Source: Methylophilaceae bacterium (GTDB lineage: Bacteria; Pseudomonadota; Gammaproteobacteria; Burkholderiales; Methylophilaceae). From it: 33,631 nt of DNA. Below are positions 9,854 through 17,251 of this stretch, one piece after another. The notes beneath the pieces were generated by a model, which did no database searches, had not been told where the DNA came from, and was given only the letters and a program-made list of their open reading frames with translations. The position numbers and the translations under genes are program-made. Position 1 is the stretch's first letter. Every line of letters begins with the position of its first letter. The DNA lies in assembly GCA_029244935.1 (NCBI GenBank), contig JAQWQF010000012.1, positions 1 through 33,631 of the forward strand, in the 5' to 3' direction.

Positions 9854-11206
9854 ATGCTTGAAAATTTAACCGATCGCTTACAGTCAGTTATTAAAACCAT
9901 TAGGGGCCAAGCTCGCTTTACTGAGGAAAATATTAGCGATGCGATGCGTGAGGTGAGGATTGCATTAATTGAGGCTGATGTAGCCTTGCCAGTTATTAAA
10001 TATTTTATTGATCGCGTCAAAGAAAAGGCATTAGGCGCTGAGGTTTTAAAAAGCATTAGCCCTGGGCAAGCAGTTATAAAAATCGTCCAGGATGAATTAA
10101 CCGATTTAATGGGAAGTGCAAATAATCCTATAAATCTATCAACTACGCCACCAGCAATCATCCTCCTGGCTGGGCTTCAGGGTTCAGGAAAAACTACTAC
10201 AGCTGCTAAATTAGCTAAAATTATATCCGAGCAAAAGAAAAAAGTATTATTAGTAAGCGCAGATGTTTACAGACCTGCTGCAATTGAACAGCTAAAAACC
10301 CTTGCGGTTAGCTTAAATATAGAATGCTTTAATTCCTCAGAAAAAGATAAACCCAATAATATTGCTACTCAGTCTATAGCATATGCAAAAAAACATTTTT
10401 TTGATGTGATGATTTTTGATACAGCTGGTCGACTAGGTATTGATGATGCAATGATGAAAGAAATTAAGCAGTTGCATAAGACATTAGATCCAGCAGAAAC
10501 ATTATTTGTTGTAGATTCAATGCAGGGACAAGATGCGGTTAATACAGCCAAATCATTTGGAGATACCCTTCCCCTTACAGGTATTATCTTAACAAAATTA
10601 GATGGTGACTCACGAGGTGGAGCGGCATTATCAGTAAGACATATTACCGGTCAGCCAATTAAATATATTGGAGTGAGTGAAAAAACTAATGGACTGGAAT
10701 CTTTCCATCCTGAGCGTATGGCATCTCGAATTCTTGGTATGGGAGATATTGTAAGCCTAGTTGAGGATGCACAAAAAAATGTCGACATTAAAGAAGCGGA
10801 AAAATTAGCAGATAAAGTTAAGTCTGGAAAGAATTTTGACCTGAATGATTTTAGAAATCAAATATTACAAATGAAAAAAATGGGAGGCGTAGGTGCGATG
10901 ATGGATAAAATGCCTTCTCAAATTGCAGGTGCCGCCTCTAAGGTAAACCCAGAGGATGGAGACAAATCAATGGTTCAAATTGAGTCTATTATTAACTCAA
11001 TGACACCATTAGAAAGAACGAAACCAGATCTATTAAAAGCTAAAAGAAAAATGAGAATCGCATCAGGCTCAGGTACCAAGGTCCAAGATGTTAATCGCCT
11101 ATTGAAGCAGTTTGAAGAAATGCAAAAAATGATGAAGATGTTTTCTAAGGGTGGTATGGGTAAATTAATGAGGGGATTATCAGGTCGATTCCCTGGCATG
11201 AACTAA
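9854..11206 (+). CDS. ffh: Signal recognition particle protein Ffh
   Basis: A 450-residue SRP54-family GTPase that binds 4.5S RNA and signal sequences of nascent membrane proteins and docks with FtsY. The N domain (1-85) precedes the G domain with 'GLQGSGKTTTAAKLA' (P loop, about 105-119), 'DTAGRLG' (G3, about 190) and 'TKLDGDSRGGAAL' (G4 and closing loop, about 247-259). The M domain (about 300-450) is methionine-rich and includes 'KMGGVGAMMDKMP'. It also has the RNA-binding 'RIASGSGT' helix-turn-helix region and 'MQKMMKMFSKGGMGKLMRG'. Length and all GTPase motifs are normal. It is divergent from the ypjD-like gene, as in many relatives. Confidence 0.97.
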   Translation: MLENLTDRLQSVIKTIRGQARFTEENISDAMREVRIALIEADVALPVIKYFIDRVKEKALGAEVLKSISPGQAVIKIVQDELTDLMGSANNPINLSTTPPAIILLAGLQGSGKTTTAAKLAKIISEQKKKVLLVSADVYRPAAIEQLKTLAVSLNIECFNSSEKDKPNNIATQSIAYAKKHFFDVMIFDTAGRLGIDDAMMKEIKQLHKTLDPAETLFVVDSMQGQDAVNTAKSFGDTLPLTGIILTKLDGDSRGGAALSVRHITGQPIKYIGVSEKTNGLESFHPERMASRILGMGDIVSLVEDAQKNVDIKEAEKLADKVKSGKNFDLNDFRNQILQMKKMGGVGAMMDKMPSQIAGAASKVNPEDGDKSMVQIESIINSMTPLERTKPDLLKAKRKMRIASGSGTKVQDVNRLLKQFEEMQKMMKMFSKGGMGKLMRGLSGRFPGMN

Positions 11207-11239
11207 TATAATGGATGAACTATAAAAATAAGTCTCTGT

Positions 11240-11257
11240 CTACATTGACCAATGTAG
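11240..11257. repeat. Perfect 8-bp inverted repeat overlapping the tRNA-Lys promoter
   Basis: CTACATTG and its exact reverse complement CAATGTAG are separated by 2 bp, forming an 18-bp near-palindrome. It lies 33 bp after ffh and covers the -35 box of the tRNA-Lys promoter. No T-run follows, so it does not look like a standard intrinsic terminator. It could be an operator-like site. Confidence 0.5.
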
Positions 11258-11273
11258 ATTATTCCTGGATAAT
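11245..11273 (+). promoter_or_regulatory. Sigma-70-type promoter of tRNA-Lys
   Basis: TTGACC at 11245-11250 and GATAAT at 11268-11273 are separated by exactly 17 bp. Transcription would start near 11280, about 10 nt before the tRNA. The bases just after the -10 box (CGCCG) are GC-rich. In stable-RNA promoters this discriminator is associated with stringent (ppGpp) control, which is inferred here. Confidence 0.65.
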
Positions 11274-11290
11274 CGCCGTTGGCTGTCAAT

Positions 11291-11366
11291 GGGGAGTTAG
11301 CTCAGCTGGTAGAGCACCGGACTTTTAATCCGATGGTCACGCGTTCGATCCGCGTACTCCCTACCA
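11291..11366 (+). tRNA. tRNA-Lys (anticodon TTT)
   Basis: A 76-nt cloverleaf. The acceptor 5' strand GGGGAGT pairs with ACTCCCT, leaving a G-U wobble at pair 1-72. TA precedes the D arm GCTC-AGCTGGTA-GAGC. The anticodon arm is CGGAC-TTTTAAT-type with loop CTTTTAA, so the anticodon is TTT (lysine). The T arm is ACGCG-TTCGATC-CGCGT. The 3' ACCA is encoded in the gene. A run of seven T residues follows directly (11367-11373). It lies between ffh and the MarR gene and has its own promoter upstream. Confidence 0.96.
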
Positions 11367-11410
11367 TTTTTTTACTATTATAGAGTGAAAAAAACTCATA
11401 AATATGTTAA

Positions 11411-11899
11411 ATGTATCTTATGACAAAATACAACAATCTTTTGCTTAAGAATCAACTTTGTTTTTCGCTTTACGCAGCTACCAATTCTATTACTCGTTAC
11501 TACCGCTATTATCTTAAGGAACTTGGTATTACTTATCCACAGTATTTAGTTCTTATTACATTATGGGAATCAAATACATCAACAGCTTCAGAAATAGGGG
11601 CTATATTAAAACTAGACTTACCTACTATTACACCAATTCTTCAAAAATTAGATTCAATGGGATTTATTGTGAGAAAACGTTCAAATCAAGATAATCGAGT
11701 AGTGAGAGTGACTCTGACGAAAAAAGGGCTTGATATTAAAAAAACAATTGCTGGTATACAGAATAACGTAGCTTGTAAGACAAACTTGTCAGACAAGGAG
11801 TTTAATAAACTTAAAAACACTCTAAATAATCTAACAGAAACAATGGCAATTAATAAAGATGACCAGGATATCTTAATCAAGTTAAAGAATTGTAAATAA
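11411..11899 (+). CDS. MarR-family transcriptional regulator, OhrR-like
   Basis: A winged helix-turn-helix regulator of 162 residues (159 if the second ATG at 11420 is used; neither start has a clear Shine-Dalgarno sequence). The N-terminal sequence 'QLCFSLYAATNSITRYYRYYL' followed by 'LGITYPQYLVLITLWE' closely follows the OhrR pattern. It includes the Cys at about residue 17, which in OhrR senses organic hydroperoxides. The recognition helix lies around 'DLPTITPILQKLDSMGFI' and the wing around 'NQDNRVVRVTLT'. OhrR normally represses the peroxidase gene ohr, but no ohr gene is nearby, so the target is unknown. A terminator follows 24 nt after the stop. Confidence 0.85.
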   Translation: MYLMTKYNNLLLKNQLCFSLYAATNSITRYYRYYLKELGITYPQYLVLITLWESNTSTASEIGAILKLDLPTITPILQKLDSMGFIVRKRSNQDNRVVRVTLTKKGLDIKKTIAGIQNNVACKTNLSDKEFNKLKNTLNNLTETMAINKDDQDILIKLKNCK

Positions 11900-11922
11900 A
11901 GAATTAGGAAATAACATTAATG

Positions 11923-11952
11923 AAAAAAACCGCTGATGAAGCGGTTTTTTTT
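11923..11952 (+). terminator. Rho-independent terminator after the MarR gene
   Basis: The stem A7-CCGC pairs with GCGG-T7 around a 7-nt loop TGATGAA, and the downstream arm ends in eight T residues. The A-run on the left makes it work in both directions. It ends the OhrR-like transcript and isolates the protease gene that starts at 12002. Confidence 0.9.
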
Positions 11953-12001
11953 CATCTTTTATATAAAATGAATTTATTTCTTATTTTGCCCTCAGAGTAG
12001 T

Positions 12002-13009
12002 ATGAAAAAATTTCCTCTTAAATTTAAATATTTGTTCCCTCTAATTGCACTTTTTCTTAATTACCAAGCGCATTCATATCCTGCTCAGTCTGAATTATTT
12101 GGATTAAGTCAATCCATGGTGCATGTTTGGGTGACCTATGGAAATGGTGTCACTGGAACGGGTTCTGGGGTTGTTATTAAGGAGAATCATGTTGCAACTG
12201 ATTGCCATGTTTTTGCAGATGCTGAAGGCGTAAATGTAGTAAAAACTTTTAAAAAATATGTACCGATTGCTGTATACGCTGATTGGAAAAATGATTTGTG
12301 TATTTTAAAGTTTGATGACCTCCCTCTAAAACCTGTAAAAATGGTTACATCAAAGAATGTTCAGTATGAAAGTAAAGTTTTTGCATTAACTTTCCCTAAT
12401 GATAGTCCGATTGCACTACCATCCTATGGAAAAATAAAAGGTATCCACCCGTTTAAAGACAGTAATATCATAAGAACCTCAGCAGCATTTACTGTTGGTT
12501 CAAGTGGCGGTGCTTTATTTGATCTAAATTTTAATCTGATTGGTATTACGACCTTTAAAAGTCCTGGTAAACGATTAGGATATTTTTATTGCTTACCTAC
12601 TGAGTGGATTACGGCCTTACTCGAGACTGCTCCTCAATTTGATTTGAAAAGTAAATTCCCTCCATTCTGGAGTCTTCCTGACGATGAAAAACCATTTTTT
12701 ATGCAAGTCATTATGCCATTGCAACAGGATGATTGGGATAAGGTCAAACGTATTGCAGATGAATGGACCAGAAAAGATATCGAACATTCCGATGCTTGGT
12801 ATTTTTTAGGTTTAGCAGAGTTAAAAATGAAGAATTATCCAAAGGCCATTATTGATCTTAAAAAAGCCTTTCATTTAAATGGTCGTCATTTTGATTCACT
12901 TGTCGAATTACATAAAATAGCTAAAATTCAGAATGATCAGCAATCGATAGATTGGACAGTTAAGCAAATGAACGTTATTGATCCAGATTATGTTAATTAC
13001 GAGTTATAA
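12002..13009 (+). CDS. Secreted trypsin-like serine protease with C-terminal helical (TPR-like) repeats
   Basis: A 335-residue exported protein. A signal peptide (lysine-rich start, hydrophobic core about 9-20, likely cleavage near AHS at 23-25) precedes an S1/HtrA-type protease domain. The catalytic triad is readable: His69 in 'ATDCHVF', Asp98 in 'WKNDLC' and Ser168 in 'TVGSSGGALFD' (the usual GNSGG is GSSGG here). Residues about 225-325 form helical repeats ('DAWYFLGLAELKMKNYPKAIIDLKKAF' resembles a TPR unit). The PDZ domain of DegP/HtrA is absent, so it is not a classical HtrA. It is monocistronic between a terminator and the tRNA-Arg pair. The substrate is unknown and a periplasmic location is inferred. 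Confidence 0.82.
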   Translation: MKKFPLKFKYLFPLIALFLNYQAHSYPAQSELFGLSQSMVHVWVTYGNGVTGTGSGVVIKENHVATDCHVFADAEGVNVVKTFKKYVPIAVYADWKNDLCILKFDDLPLKPVKMVTSKNVQYESKVFALTFPNDSPIALPSYGKIKGIHPFKDSNIIRTSAAFTVGSSGGALFDLNFNLIGITTFKSPGKRLGYFYCLPTEWITALLETAPQFDLKSKFPPFWSLPDDEKPFFMQVIMPLQQDDWDKVKRIADEWTRKDIEHSDAWYFLGLAELKMKNYPKAIIDLKKAFHLNGRHFDSLVELHKIAKIQNDQQSIDWTVKQMNVIDPDYVNYEL

Positions 13010-13022
13010 AATTTATTTTAAT

Positions 13023-13099
13023 TGGCGCGCCTGAAGAGATTCGAACTCCTGACCCCTTGGTTCGAAGCCAAGTACTCTATCCAGCTGAGCTACAGGCGC
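13023..13099 (-). tRNA. tRNA-Arg (anticodon TCG)
   Basis: A 77-nt cloverleaf on the minus strand. The acceptor GCGCCTG pairs with CAGGCGC, with discriminator G and encoded CCA. The D arm is GCTC-AGCTGGATA-GAGT. The anticodon stem CTTGG/CCAAG has loop CTTCGAA, giving anticodon TCG (reads CGA/CGG). The T arm is CAGGA...TCTTC-like with TTCGAAT in the loop. It is the downstream copy of a tandem pair and differs from its neighbour at only three positions. Confidence 0.95.
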
Positions 13100-13114
13100 T
13101 TAAGGTAATAAAAT

Positions 13115-13191
13115 TGGCGCGCCCGAAGAGATTCGAACTCCTGACCCCTTGGTTCGTAGCCAAGTACTCTATCCAGCTGAGCTACGGGCGC
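13115..13191 (-). tRNA. tRNA-Arg (anticodon ACG)
   Basis: A 77-nt cloverleaf. The acceptor GCGCCCG pairs with CGGGCGC, with discriminator G and encoded CCA. The anticodon loop is CTACGAA, giving ACG, which is expected to be deaminated to ICG by TadA and to read CGU/CGC/CGA. It is the upstream gene of the pair. A TATAAT hexamer (13201-13206 on the complement) lies 9 nt before the 5' end and probably drives both tRNAs. Confidence 0.95.
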
Positions 13192-13200
13192 GTGAGCGAT

Positions 13201-13206
13201 ATTATA
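13201..13206 (-). promoter_or_regulatory. Likely -10 box of the tRNA-Arg pair
   Basis: Perfect TATAAT on the minus strand, 9 nt upstream of the mature 5' end of tRNA-Arg(ACG). No good -35 hexamer is found at 16-18 nt upstream, so only the -10 is claimed. Confidence 0.4.
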
Positions 13207-13241
13207 ACTTAGTTTTGAGGATAATTTAGGCAGAAGATTTC

Positions 13242-14360
13242 TTACTGGGCTACTGGAAGTGTTAAAACTGGTCCTGGTTTTTCTAAGTTACCAGATTGTA
13301 AGGCGCTAATTTGATTTAGAAGCATCAATGTATATTTACTCTCCATATCGTTGTCCTTTATGAAAAACCAATGGCCTCTATATTTGACTTTTACGGATGC
13401 ATTATTAGGTTTTTCTTTTTGGGAGTAGACAACAAAAAAATCTGACATAATATCCTGCCAATTAAAATTCTTGCCATCTTTGGTTCTGGTAACCTTAACT
13501 CGATTATTAATAATATCTTCATCAGGAATAAGAACGCCATGAGATAAGAAAAATTGAATACCAGCTAGTGATCTTAGATTGATTTCAATACTTGGCCCCT
13601 CTATCGCATTAGAGAAATTAGTTGTTAAAGGAATTATTGTATTTTTAGTAGATAAATCTAATGCCGTGAGTAGATTCTTAACTTCATTAGACCCACTAAA
13701 TTTTTTCCTAATTAGGAGAGCAAGCTTATTATTAGAGCCTTCCAATTGATACCCAAAGCTAATAATGTTTTTTTTCTGAAGTTGATAAAAGATATTAGCC
13801 AATACTTTAAATTCTTTATAAGATGGCTCAACATTAGGTGTGGGTCCAGAGGCCTCCGAAGCATTATTTATCCCATTAATTTTATTAGTTGTTAACCTCA
13901 ATAATCTCTCAATACTCCATCCTGATCTTGTTAGAAGTAATATAATTTCAGGCTGGATGGGGCTCAATACGTTTCTTACATAATTGGATCCCTGGAGAGG
14001 TAAATAAGTAATAGTTGGTTTTTCACTATAAGATCCATCACCTCGAATACCAAAATTATTATCAGCCCCATCAAAAATATTAGCTATTAAATTGCCACTC
14101 CGCTTCCATTCAAGAGAAGTTGATACACTGTTTACCTCTAAAATTGCAATACTGTCGGCATACCTTCTTCTGACTAAATTCAGTAACATTTCCTCATCAT
14201 TGGTATTTGCCAAGACTTTGTTGTAATCATTCCTACCATTCTCCATAAAATCTGGACCAAGCTGCGAACATCCAGATAAGAGCAACATCGTCACGCAGAG
14301 GGCTATGACAATGTAGAAACGAAATACTATTATTTTAAGAAATGAGTACACATGGAACAT
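13242..14360 (-). CDS. Putative lipoprotein of unknown function
   Basis: A 372-residue protein counted from the ATG at 14360. An upstream TTG at 14390 in the same frame is less likely, and neither has a clear ribosome binding site. The N-terminus is a long basic-hydrophobic signal peptide ending in the lipobox LLSGC, with the lipidated Cys at residue 31. No DNxD-type inner-membrane retention signal (Asp at +2) follows (the next residue is Ser), so an outer-membrane anchor is possible. The segments 'LLNLVRRRYADSIAILEV' and 'GWSIERLLRLTTNKINGINNA' resemble a conserved proteobacterial uncharacterised lipoprotein family that I recall but cannot name. No catalytic motif is seen. It lies between a small secreted protein and the tRNA pair. 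Confidence 0.7.
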   Translation of the reverse strand: MFHVYSFLKIIVFRFYIVIALCVTMLLLSGCSQLGPDFMENGRNDYNKVLANTNDEEMLLNLVRRRYADSIAILEVNSVSTSLEWKRSGNLIANIFDGADNNFGIRGDGSYSEKPTITYLPLQGSNYVRNVLSPIQPEIILLLTRSGWSIERLLRLTTNKINGINNASEASGPTPNVEPSYKEFKVLANIFYQLQKKNIISFGYQLEGSNNKLALLIRKKFSGSNEVKNLLTALDLSTKNTIIPLTTNFSNAIEGPSIEINLRSLAGIQFFLSHGVLIPDEDIINNRVKVTRTKDGKNFNWQDIMSDFFVVYSQKEKPNNASVKVKYRGHWFFIKDNDMESKYTLMLLNQISALQSGNLEKPGPVLTLPVAQ

Positions 14361-14427
14361 TATAGATGACAGTAAATGTACTTCAAGCAAGAAAGTTAAT
14401 TAACATAGATAATAATGTTGATTTTTG

Positions 14428-14450
14428 GTGCATAAGCTTATCCTATGCAC
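14428..14450. repeat. Short inverted repeat between two minus-strand genes
   Basis: GTGCATA and TATGCAC form a 7-bp stem around a 9-nt loop, 14 nt after the stop of the small secreted protein gene. The minus-strand transcript continues into CAAAAA rather than T residues, so a standard terminator is not supported. Its role is unknown. Confidence 0.35.
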
Positions 14451-14463
14451 TATATATGTGAGT

Positions 14464-14781
14464 TTATTTAATACCTAGTAATAAGAATGATGTTAAGTCT
14501 TTAACTAGGCTTATGTATTCCATATCTATTCCAAGAAGCTTAGTTTTATGAGTATGCTCTCCATACTCAATATCATGTTCAATAATATTTTTTTCTTCAA
14601 TGCCTTCACAACTGAAGATTACATCTGTAGTCATCTCATCGCGGTAATCACGATTTGGCTGATTCGAATAGAATGCTAGCTGCTCAAAAGATTTATGACT
14701 TAAAGAATTTTGAGGGTTATTAAATTCTGCCAGGCAATTTACAGAGAATAATATTAGTTGTATTGCTATAAAGTATTTCAA
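14464..14781 (-). CDS. Small putative secreted protein, unknown
   Basis: A 105-residue protein starting at TTG (complement at 14779-14781). The start is supported by AGGA with a 7-nt spacer on the minus strand. The N-terminus MKYFIAIQLILFSVNCLAEF is a convincing signal peptide, with cleavage expected after CLA (residue 18). The mature part is about 87 residues, acidic, with one Cys, and ends in a hydrophobic stretch 'LTSFLLLGIK'. The sequence is not recognised. The gene is solitary, 103 nt upstream of the lipoprotein gene on the same strand. It could be a truncated remnant of a longer exported protein, since it stops abruptly in a hydrophobic segment. Confidence 0.5.
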   Translation of the reverse strand: MKYFIAIQLILFSVNCLAEFNNPQNSLSHKSFEQLAFYSNQPNRDYRDEMTTDVIFSCEGIEEKNIIEHDIEYGEHTHKTKLLGIDMEYISLVKDLTSFLLLGIK

Positions 14782-14937
14782 TTTAATATCCTAATAAGGG
14801 TTGACCATCAAATGGGTGGACACACTTTATTACTAGCAATAACTATGCCAATATCGATAGTGATAATTTGTATTTAAATAAATTTAATAGGTTATTATCT
14901 AGATATATTTTTTAATTTAATTTTTTGGAGTTTTAAG

Positions 14938-15444
14938 ATGTCTTTATCAATGTACGAAGTCTCTGTTCCTTTATTTATTCATAATTTTAATATTCTTTCT
15001 CGAATTCTATTAAAAGCAGAAAAAGATGCAGAAAAAAGAAAAATTGATAAAGCAGTATTTATTAATGCGAGGTTAGCTCCAGATATGTTTCCGCTAACAA
15101 AGCAAATTCAAATCGGAACTGATATGGTTAGACTGGGTATTGGAAGATTAGCAGGTATAAAAGCACCATCATTTAAAGACAATGAAGTTACATTTTCTGA
15201 TCTACAAAAAAGAATTCAAAAAACAATTATCTTTTTAAATAAAATTAAATCAAAACAAATGGAAGGGTCTGAGTTAAAAAAAATTGAATTCTCAATAAGA
15301 AGAAGAGATTTTAAATTCAAAAATGGACACTTGTATTTAAGTAATTGGATCATTCCTCATTTCTTTTTTCATATGACGACCACTTATGACATTTTAAGGG
15401 CTAATGGGGTAAATTTAGGTAAGTCAGATTTTGTTAAAATGTAG
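14938..15444 (+). CDS. DUF1993 family protein
   Basis: A 168-residue, cytoplasmic, mostly helical protein. The start at ATG 14938 has GGAG 7 nt upstream (14927-14930). The N-terminal 'MYEVSVPLFIHNFNILSRILLKAE' and the central 'ARLAPDMFPLTKQIQIGTDMVRLGIGRLAG' match the DUF1993 family. So does the C-terminal 'HFFFHMTTTYDILRANGVNLGKSDF'. The family is related in fold to DinB-like four-helix bundles, with conserved His residues near the C-terminus, and has no established function. It has its own AT-rich upstream region and no operon partner. Confidence 0.85.
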   Translation: MSLSMYEVSVPLFIHNFNILSRILLKAEKDAEKRKIDKAVFINARLAPDMFPLTKQIQIGTDMVRLGIGRLAGIKAPSFKDNEVTFSDLQKRIQKTIIFLNKIKSKQMEGSELKKIEFSIRRRDFKFKNGHLYLSNWIIPHFFFHMTTTYDILRANGVNLGKSDFVKM

Positions 15445-15467
15445 GAGTTAGAACTTAAACATTAGTT

Positions 15468-15590
15468 TTATTTAGACCTCATTTTCCTTAACTCCCATAT
15501 GGCCCAACCAAGTAAAATGTTGGTTATAAAGCTTGAGCCCAGCAGACTAGTTCCCAGAAGTGTTCCTATCCCTATGTATAACCATTCCAT
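15468..15590 (-). CDS. Small single-span membrane peptide, unknown (40 residues)
   Basis: A short frame antisense to the gap between the DUF1993 gene and the sugar locus. It begins at ATG (complement at 15588-15590), preceded by GGAG with a 6-nt spacer, and ends at TAA 15468-15470. Another ATG lies four codons upstream (15602) but has no ribosome binding site. The peptide has a strongly hydrophobic, glycine-rich segment (about residues 4-31, 'YIGIGTLLGTSLLGSS' then 'FITNILLGWAIW') and a basic tail ELRKMRSK. It looks like a one-helix membrane protein with its C-terminus inside the cell. The sequence is not recognised. The Shine-Dalgarno fit and the hydrophobic-then-basic pattern argue for a real gene. 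Confidence 0.5.
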   Translation of the reverse strand: MEWLYIGIGTLLGTSLLGSSFITNILLGWAIWELRKMRSK

Positions 15591-15721
15591 ATAATTCTCC
15601 ATTGCTTAAGTGTAATTAGATCTAATATTATATAAAAATTTAGAATTTAATATTACTAAAAAGACCTAAAGCTATTCTGCCTAGTTTAAAATAGAGTGTT
15701 ATCAAACAATTAAGCTAATCT

Positions 15722-16666
15722 ATGAAAATTCTTGTTACAGGCGGTTGTGGTTATAAAGGTCATGTTCTTATACCTAAATTATTGAGTAAGGACTACGATG
15801 TAGTCGTATTTGATATTCAATGGTTTGGTAATTATTTAACTCCACATAAGAATCTGTCTGTCATTAAAGGTGATGTTCGGGATGTTGAATCAATTCCTTT
15901 AGATGGAGTTGATTGCATAATTCATTTATCCTCAATTGCTAATGATCCATGTAGTGATTTAGATCCTAAATTAACATGGGAGATAAGTGCATTAGCTACT
16001 ATGCAACTAGCAGATAAAGCAAAAAGAGAGGGAGTTAAGCGTTTTATCTATGCATCATCAGGCAGCGTCTATGGGGTTAAGGAAGAGCTTCAGGTAACTG
16101 AAGCTCTGAAATTAGAGCCTATATCAGAATATAATAAAACTAAGATGGTTGGCGAACGTGTCTTGCTTAGTTATGAGAATGATATGGTTGTTCAAATTGT
16201 TCGTCCAGCTACTGTTTGTGGATATTCTCCACGTATGAGACTAGATGTGTCTGTAAATCTGTTAACAATGCAGGCTTTAACCAACGGTAAAATTACAGTC
16301 TTTGGAGGAGATCAAATAAGACCAAATATACATATTGATGATATTACCGATTTATATTTACACCTAATTGACCACCCAGAAATAACGGGGATTTATAATG
16401 CAGGCTTTGAAAATATTTCAATTAAGGATATTGCCGCTTTAATCTCAAAAAAAATTCCTGCAGAGATTCTAGTTACTCCATCAAACGACCCAAGGTCATA
16501 CCGCATTAATTCTGATAAAATACTTGCAACAGGTTTCCGGCCAAAAAAGACAGTTGATGATGCTATAAAAGAAATAATTCAAAAATATAAAAATAATGAA
16601 TTAAAAGATGAGAATCGTTTTTACAACTTAAAATGGATGCAACAAACTGTTTTAACAAATAAATAA
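15722..16666 (+). CDS. NAD-dependent sugar epimerase/dehydratase (extended SDR)
   Basis: A 314-residue nucleotide-sugar-modifying SDR. The Rossmann motif is GGCGYKG (residues 7-13). The catalytic group is the Ser/Thr region 'YASSGSVYG' (110-118) plus Tyr137 and Lys141 in 'YNKTK'. 'RPATVCGYSPRMRLD' and 'PNIHIDDI' are typical of GalE/RmlB-type enzymes. The length is normal. It is the first gene of the plus-strand operon and overlaps the next gene by 1 nt (TAATG). Given its GmhA, kinase/nucleotidyltransferase and HddC-like neighbours, a substrate such as a nucleotide-activated heptose is plausible (HldD/DmhA-like roles), but this is inference and specificity cannot be read from sequence. Confidence 0.85.
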   Translation: MKILVTGGCGYKGHVLIPKLLSKDYDVVVFDIQWFGNYLTPHKNLSVIKGDVRDVESIPLDGVDCIIHLSSIANDPCSDLDPKLTWEISALATMQLADKAKREGVKRFIYASSGSVYGVKEELQVTEALKLEPISEYNKTKMVGERVLLSYENDMVVQIVRPATVCGYSPRMRLDVSVNLLTMQALTNGKITVFGGDQIRPNIHIDDITDLYLHLIDHPEITGIYNAGFENISIKDIAALISKKIPAEILVTPSNDPRSYRINSDKILATGFRPKKTVDDAIKEIIQKYKNNELKDENRFYNLKWMQQTVLTNK

Positions 16667-17250
16667 TGAAAACAAACCCTAATATTAAAGATTTTTTTGA
16701 AGGTTATTCAAAAAAACTACAGGAAGTTCTTCAAGAGTCAGATTGGTCGCCTATCGAGCAGTTAGCAAATGATATGCAAAAATGCTGGAACGAGGGCCGC
16801 CATATATTCTTATGCGGTAATGGTGGAAGCGCTGGTAATGCAATTCATCTTGCTAATGACTTCATATATGGAATAGCTAAGAAAACCGGTGGTGGCATTA
16901 AAGCAATTTCACTGTCTGATAACTCTGCAGTCATAACATGTCTGGCAAATGATATAGGCTATGATTATATTTACTCAGAACAATTAGCCGTTCAAGCAGA
17001 GAAGGGCGACTTATTAATTGTTCTAAGCGGAAGTGGTAATTCACTTAATATTTTACATGCCGTTGAACAAGCTAAAAAGATGCAGGTAAAATCATTTGCT
17101 GTACTAGGCTATAGTGGGGGAAAATGTAAAGAGATTGTTGATGTACCTATTCACTTTCCAGTAAATGATATGCAAATTGCAGAAGATCTTCAAATAATTG
17201 TTGGCCACATGCTTATGCAATGGCTATATAAAAATCGTCCTAAAAGATAA
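16666..17250 (+). CDS. GmhA-like sedoheptulose-7-phosphate isomerase (SIS domain)
   Basis: A 194-residue SIS-domain protein. GmhA converts sedoheptulose 7-phosphate to D-glycero-D-manno-heptose 7-phosphate. The phosphosugar loops are 'CGNGGSAGNAIHLAND' (50-65) and 'SGSGNSLNIL' (121-130). The C-terminal 'EDLQIIVGHMLMQWL' (173-187) keeps the Gln176/His181 pair corresponding to GmhA active-site residues. His61 is present. The acidic catalytic/metal residue that is Glu65 in E. coli GmhA is Asp65 here. Length matches GmhA. It is coupled to the upstream SDR (1-nt overlap) and to the next gene (1-nt gap). An isomerase of the same family with a different sugar phosphate is possible. Confidence 0.85.
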   Translation: MKTNPNIKDFFEGYSKKLQEVLQESDWSPIEQLANDMQKCWNEGRHIFLCGNGGSAGNAIHLANDFIYGIAKKTGGGIKAISLSDNSAVITCLANDIGYDYIYSEQLAVQAEKGDLLIVLSGSGNSLNILHAVEQAKKMQVKSFAVLGYSGGKCKEIVDVPIHFPVNDMQIAEDLQIIVGHMLMQWLYKNRPKR

Positions 17251-17251
17251 T

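Noticed and set aside
11291-13191. tRNA genes as integration sites of a mobile element
   Set aside because: No integrase, no transposase and no direct repeat of a tRNA 3' end is visible nearby. The two tRNA-Arg genes are full length and functional-looking rather than att fragments.
13023-13191. Tandem repeat as a CRISPR array
   Set aside because: There are only two units, each folding as a full tRNA with different anticodons, and no cas genes. No CRISPR-like spaced repeats were seen elsewhere.
14428-14450. Inverted repeat as a terminator of the small secreted protein gene
   Set aside because: The stem is 7 bp with a 9-nt loop, and on the transcribed strand it is followed by A residues rather than T residues.
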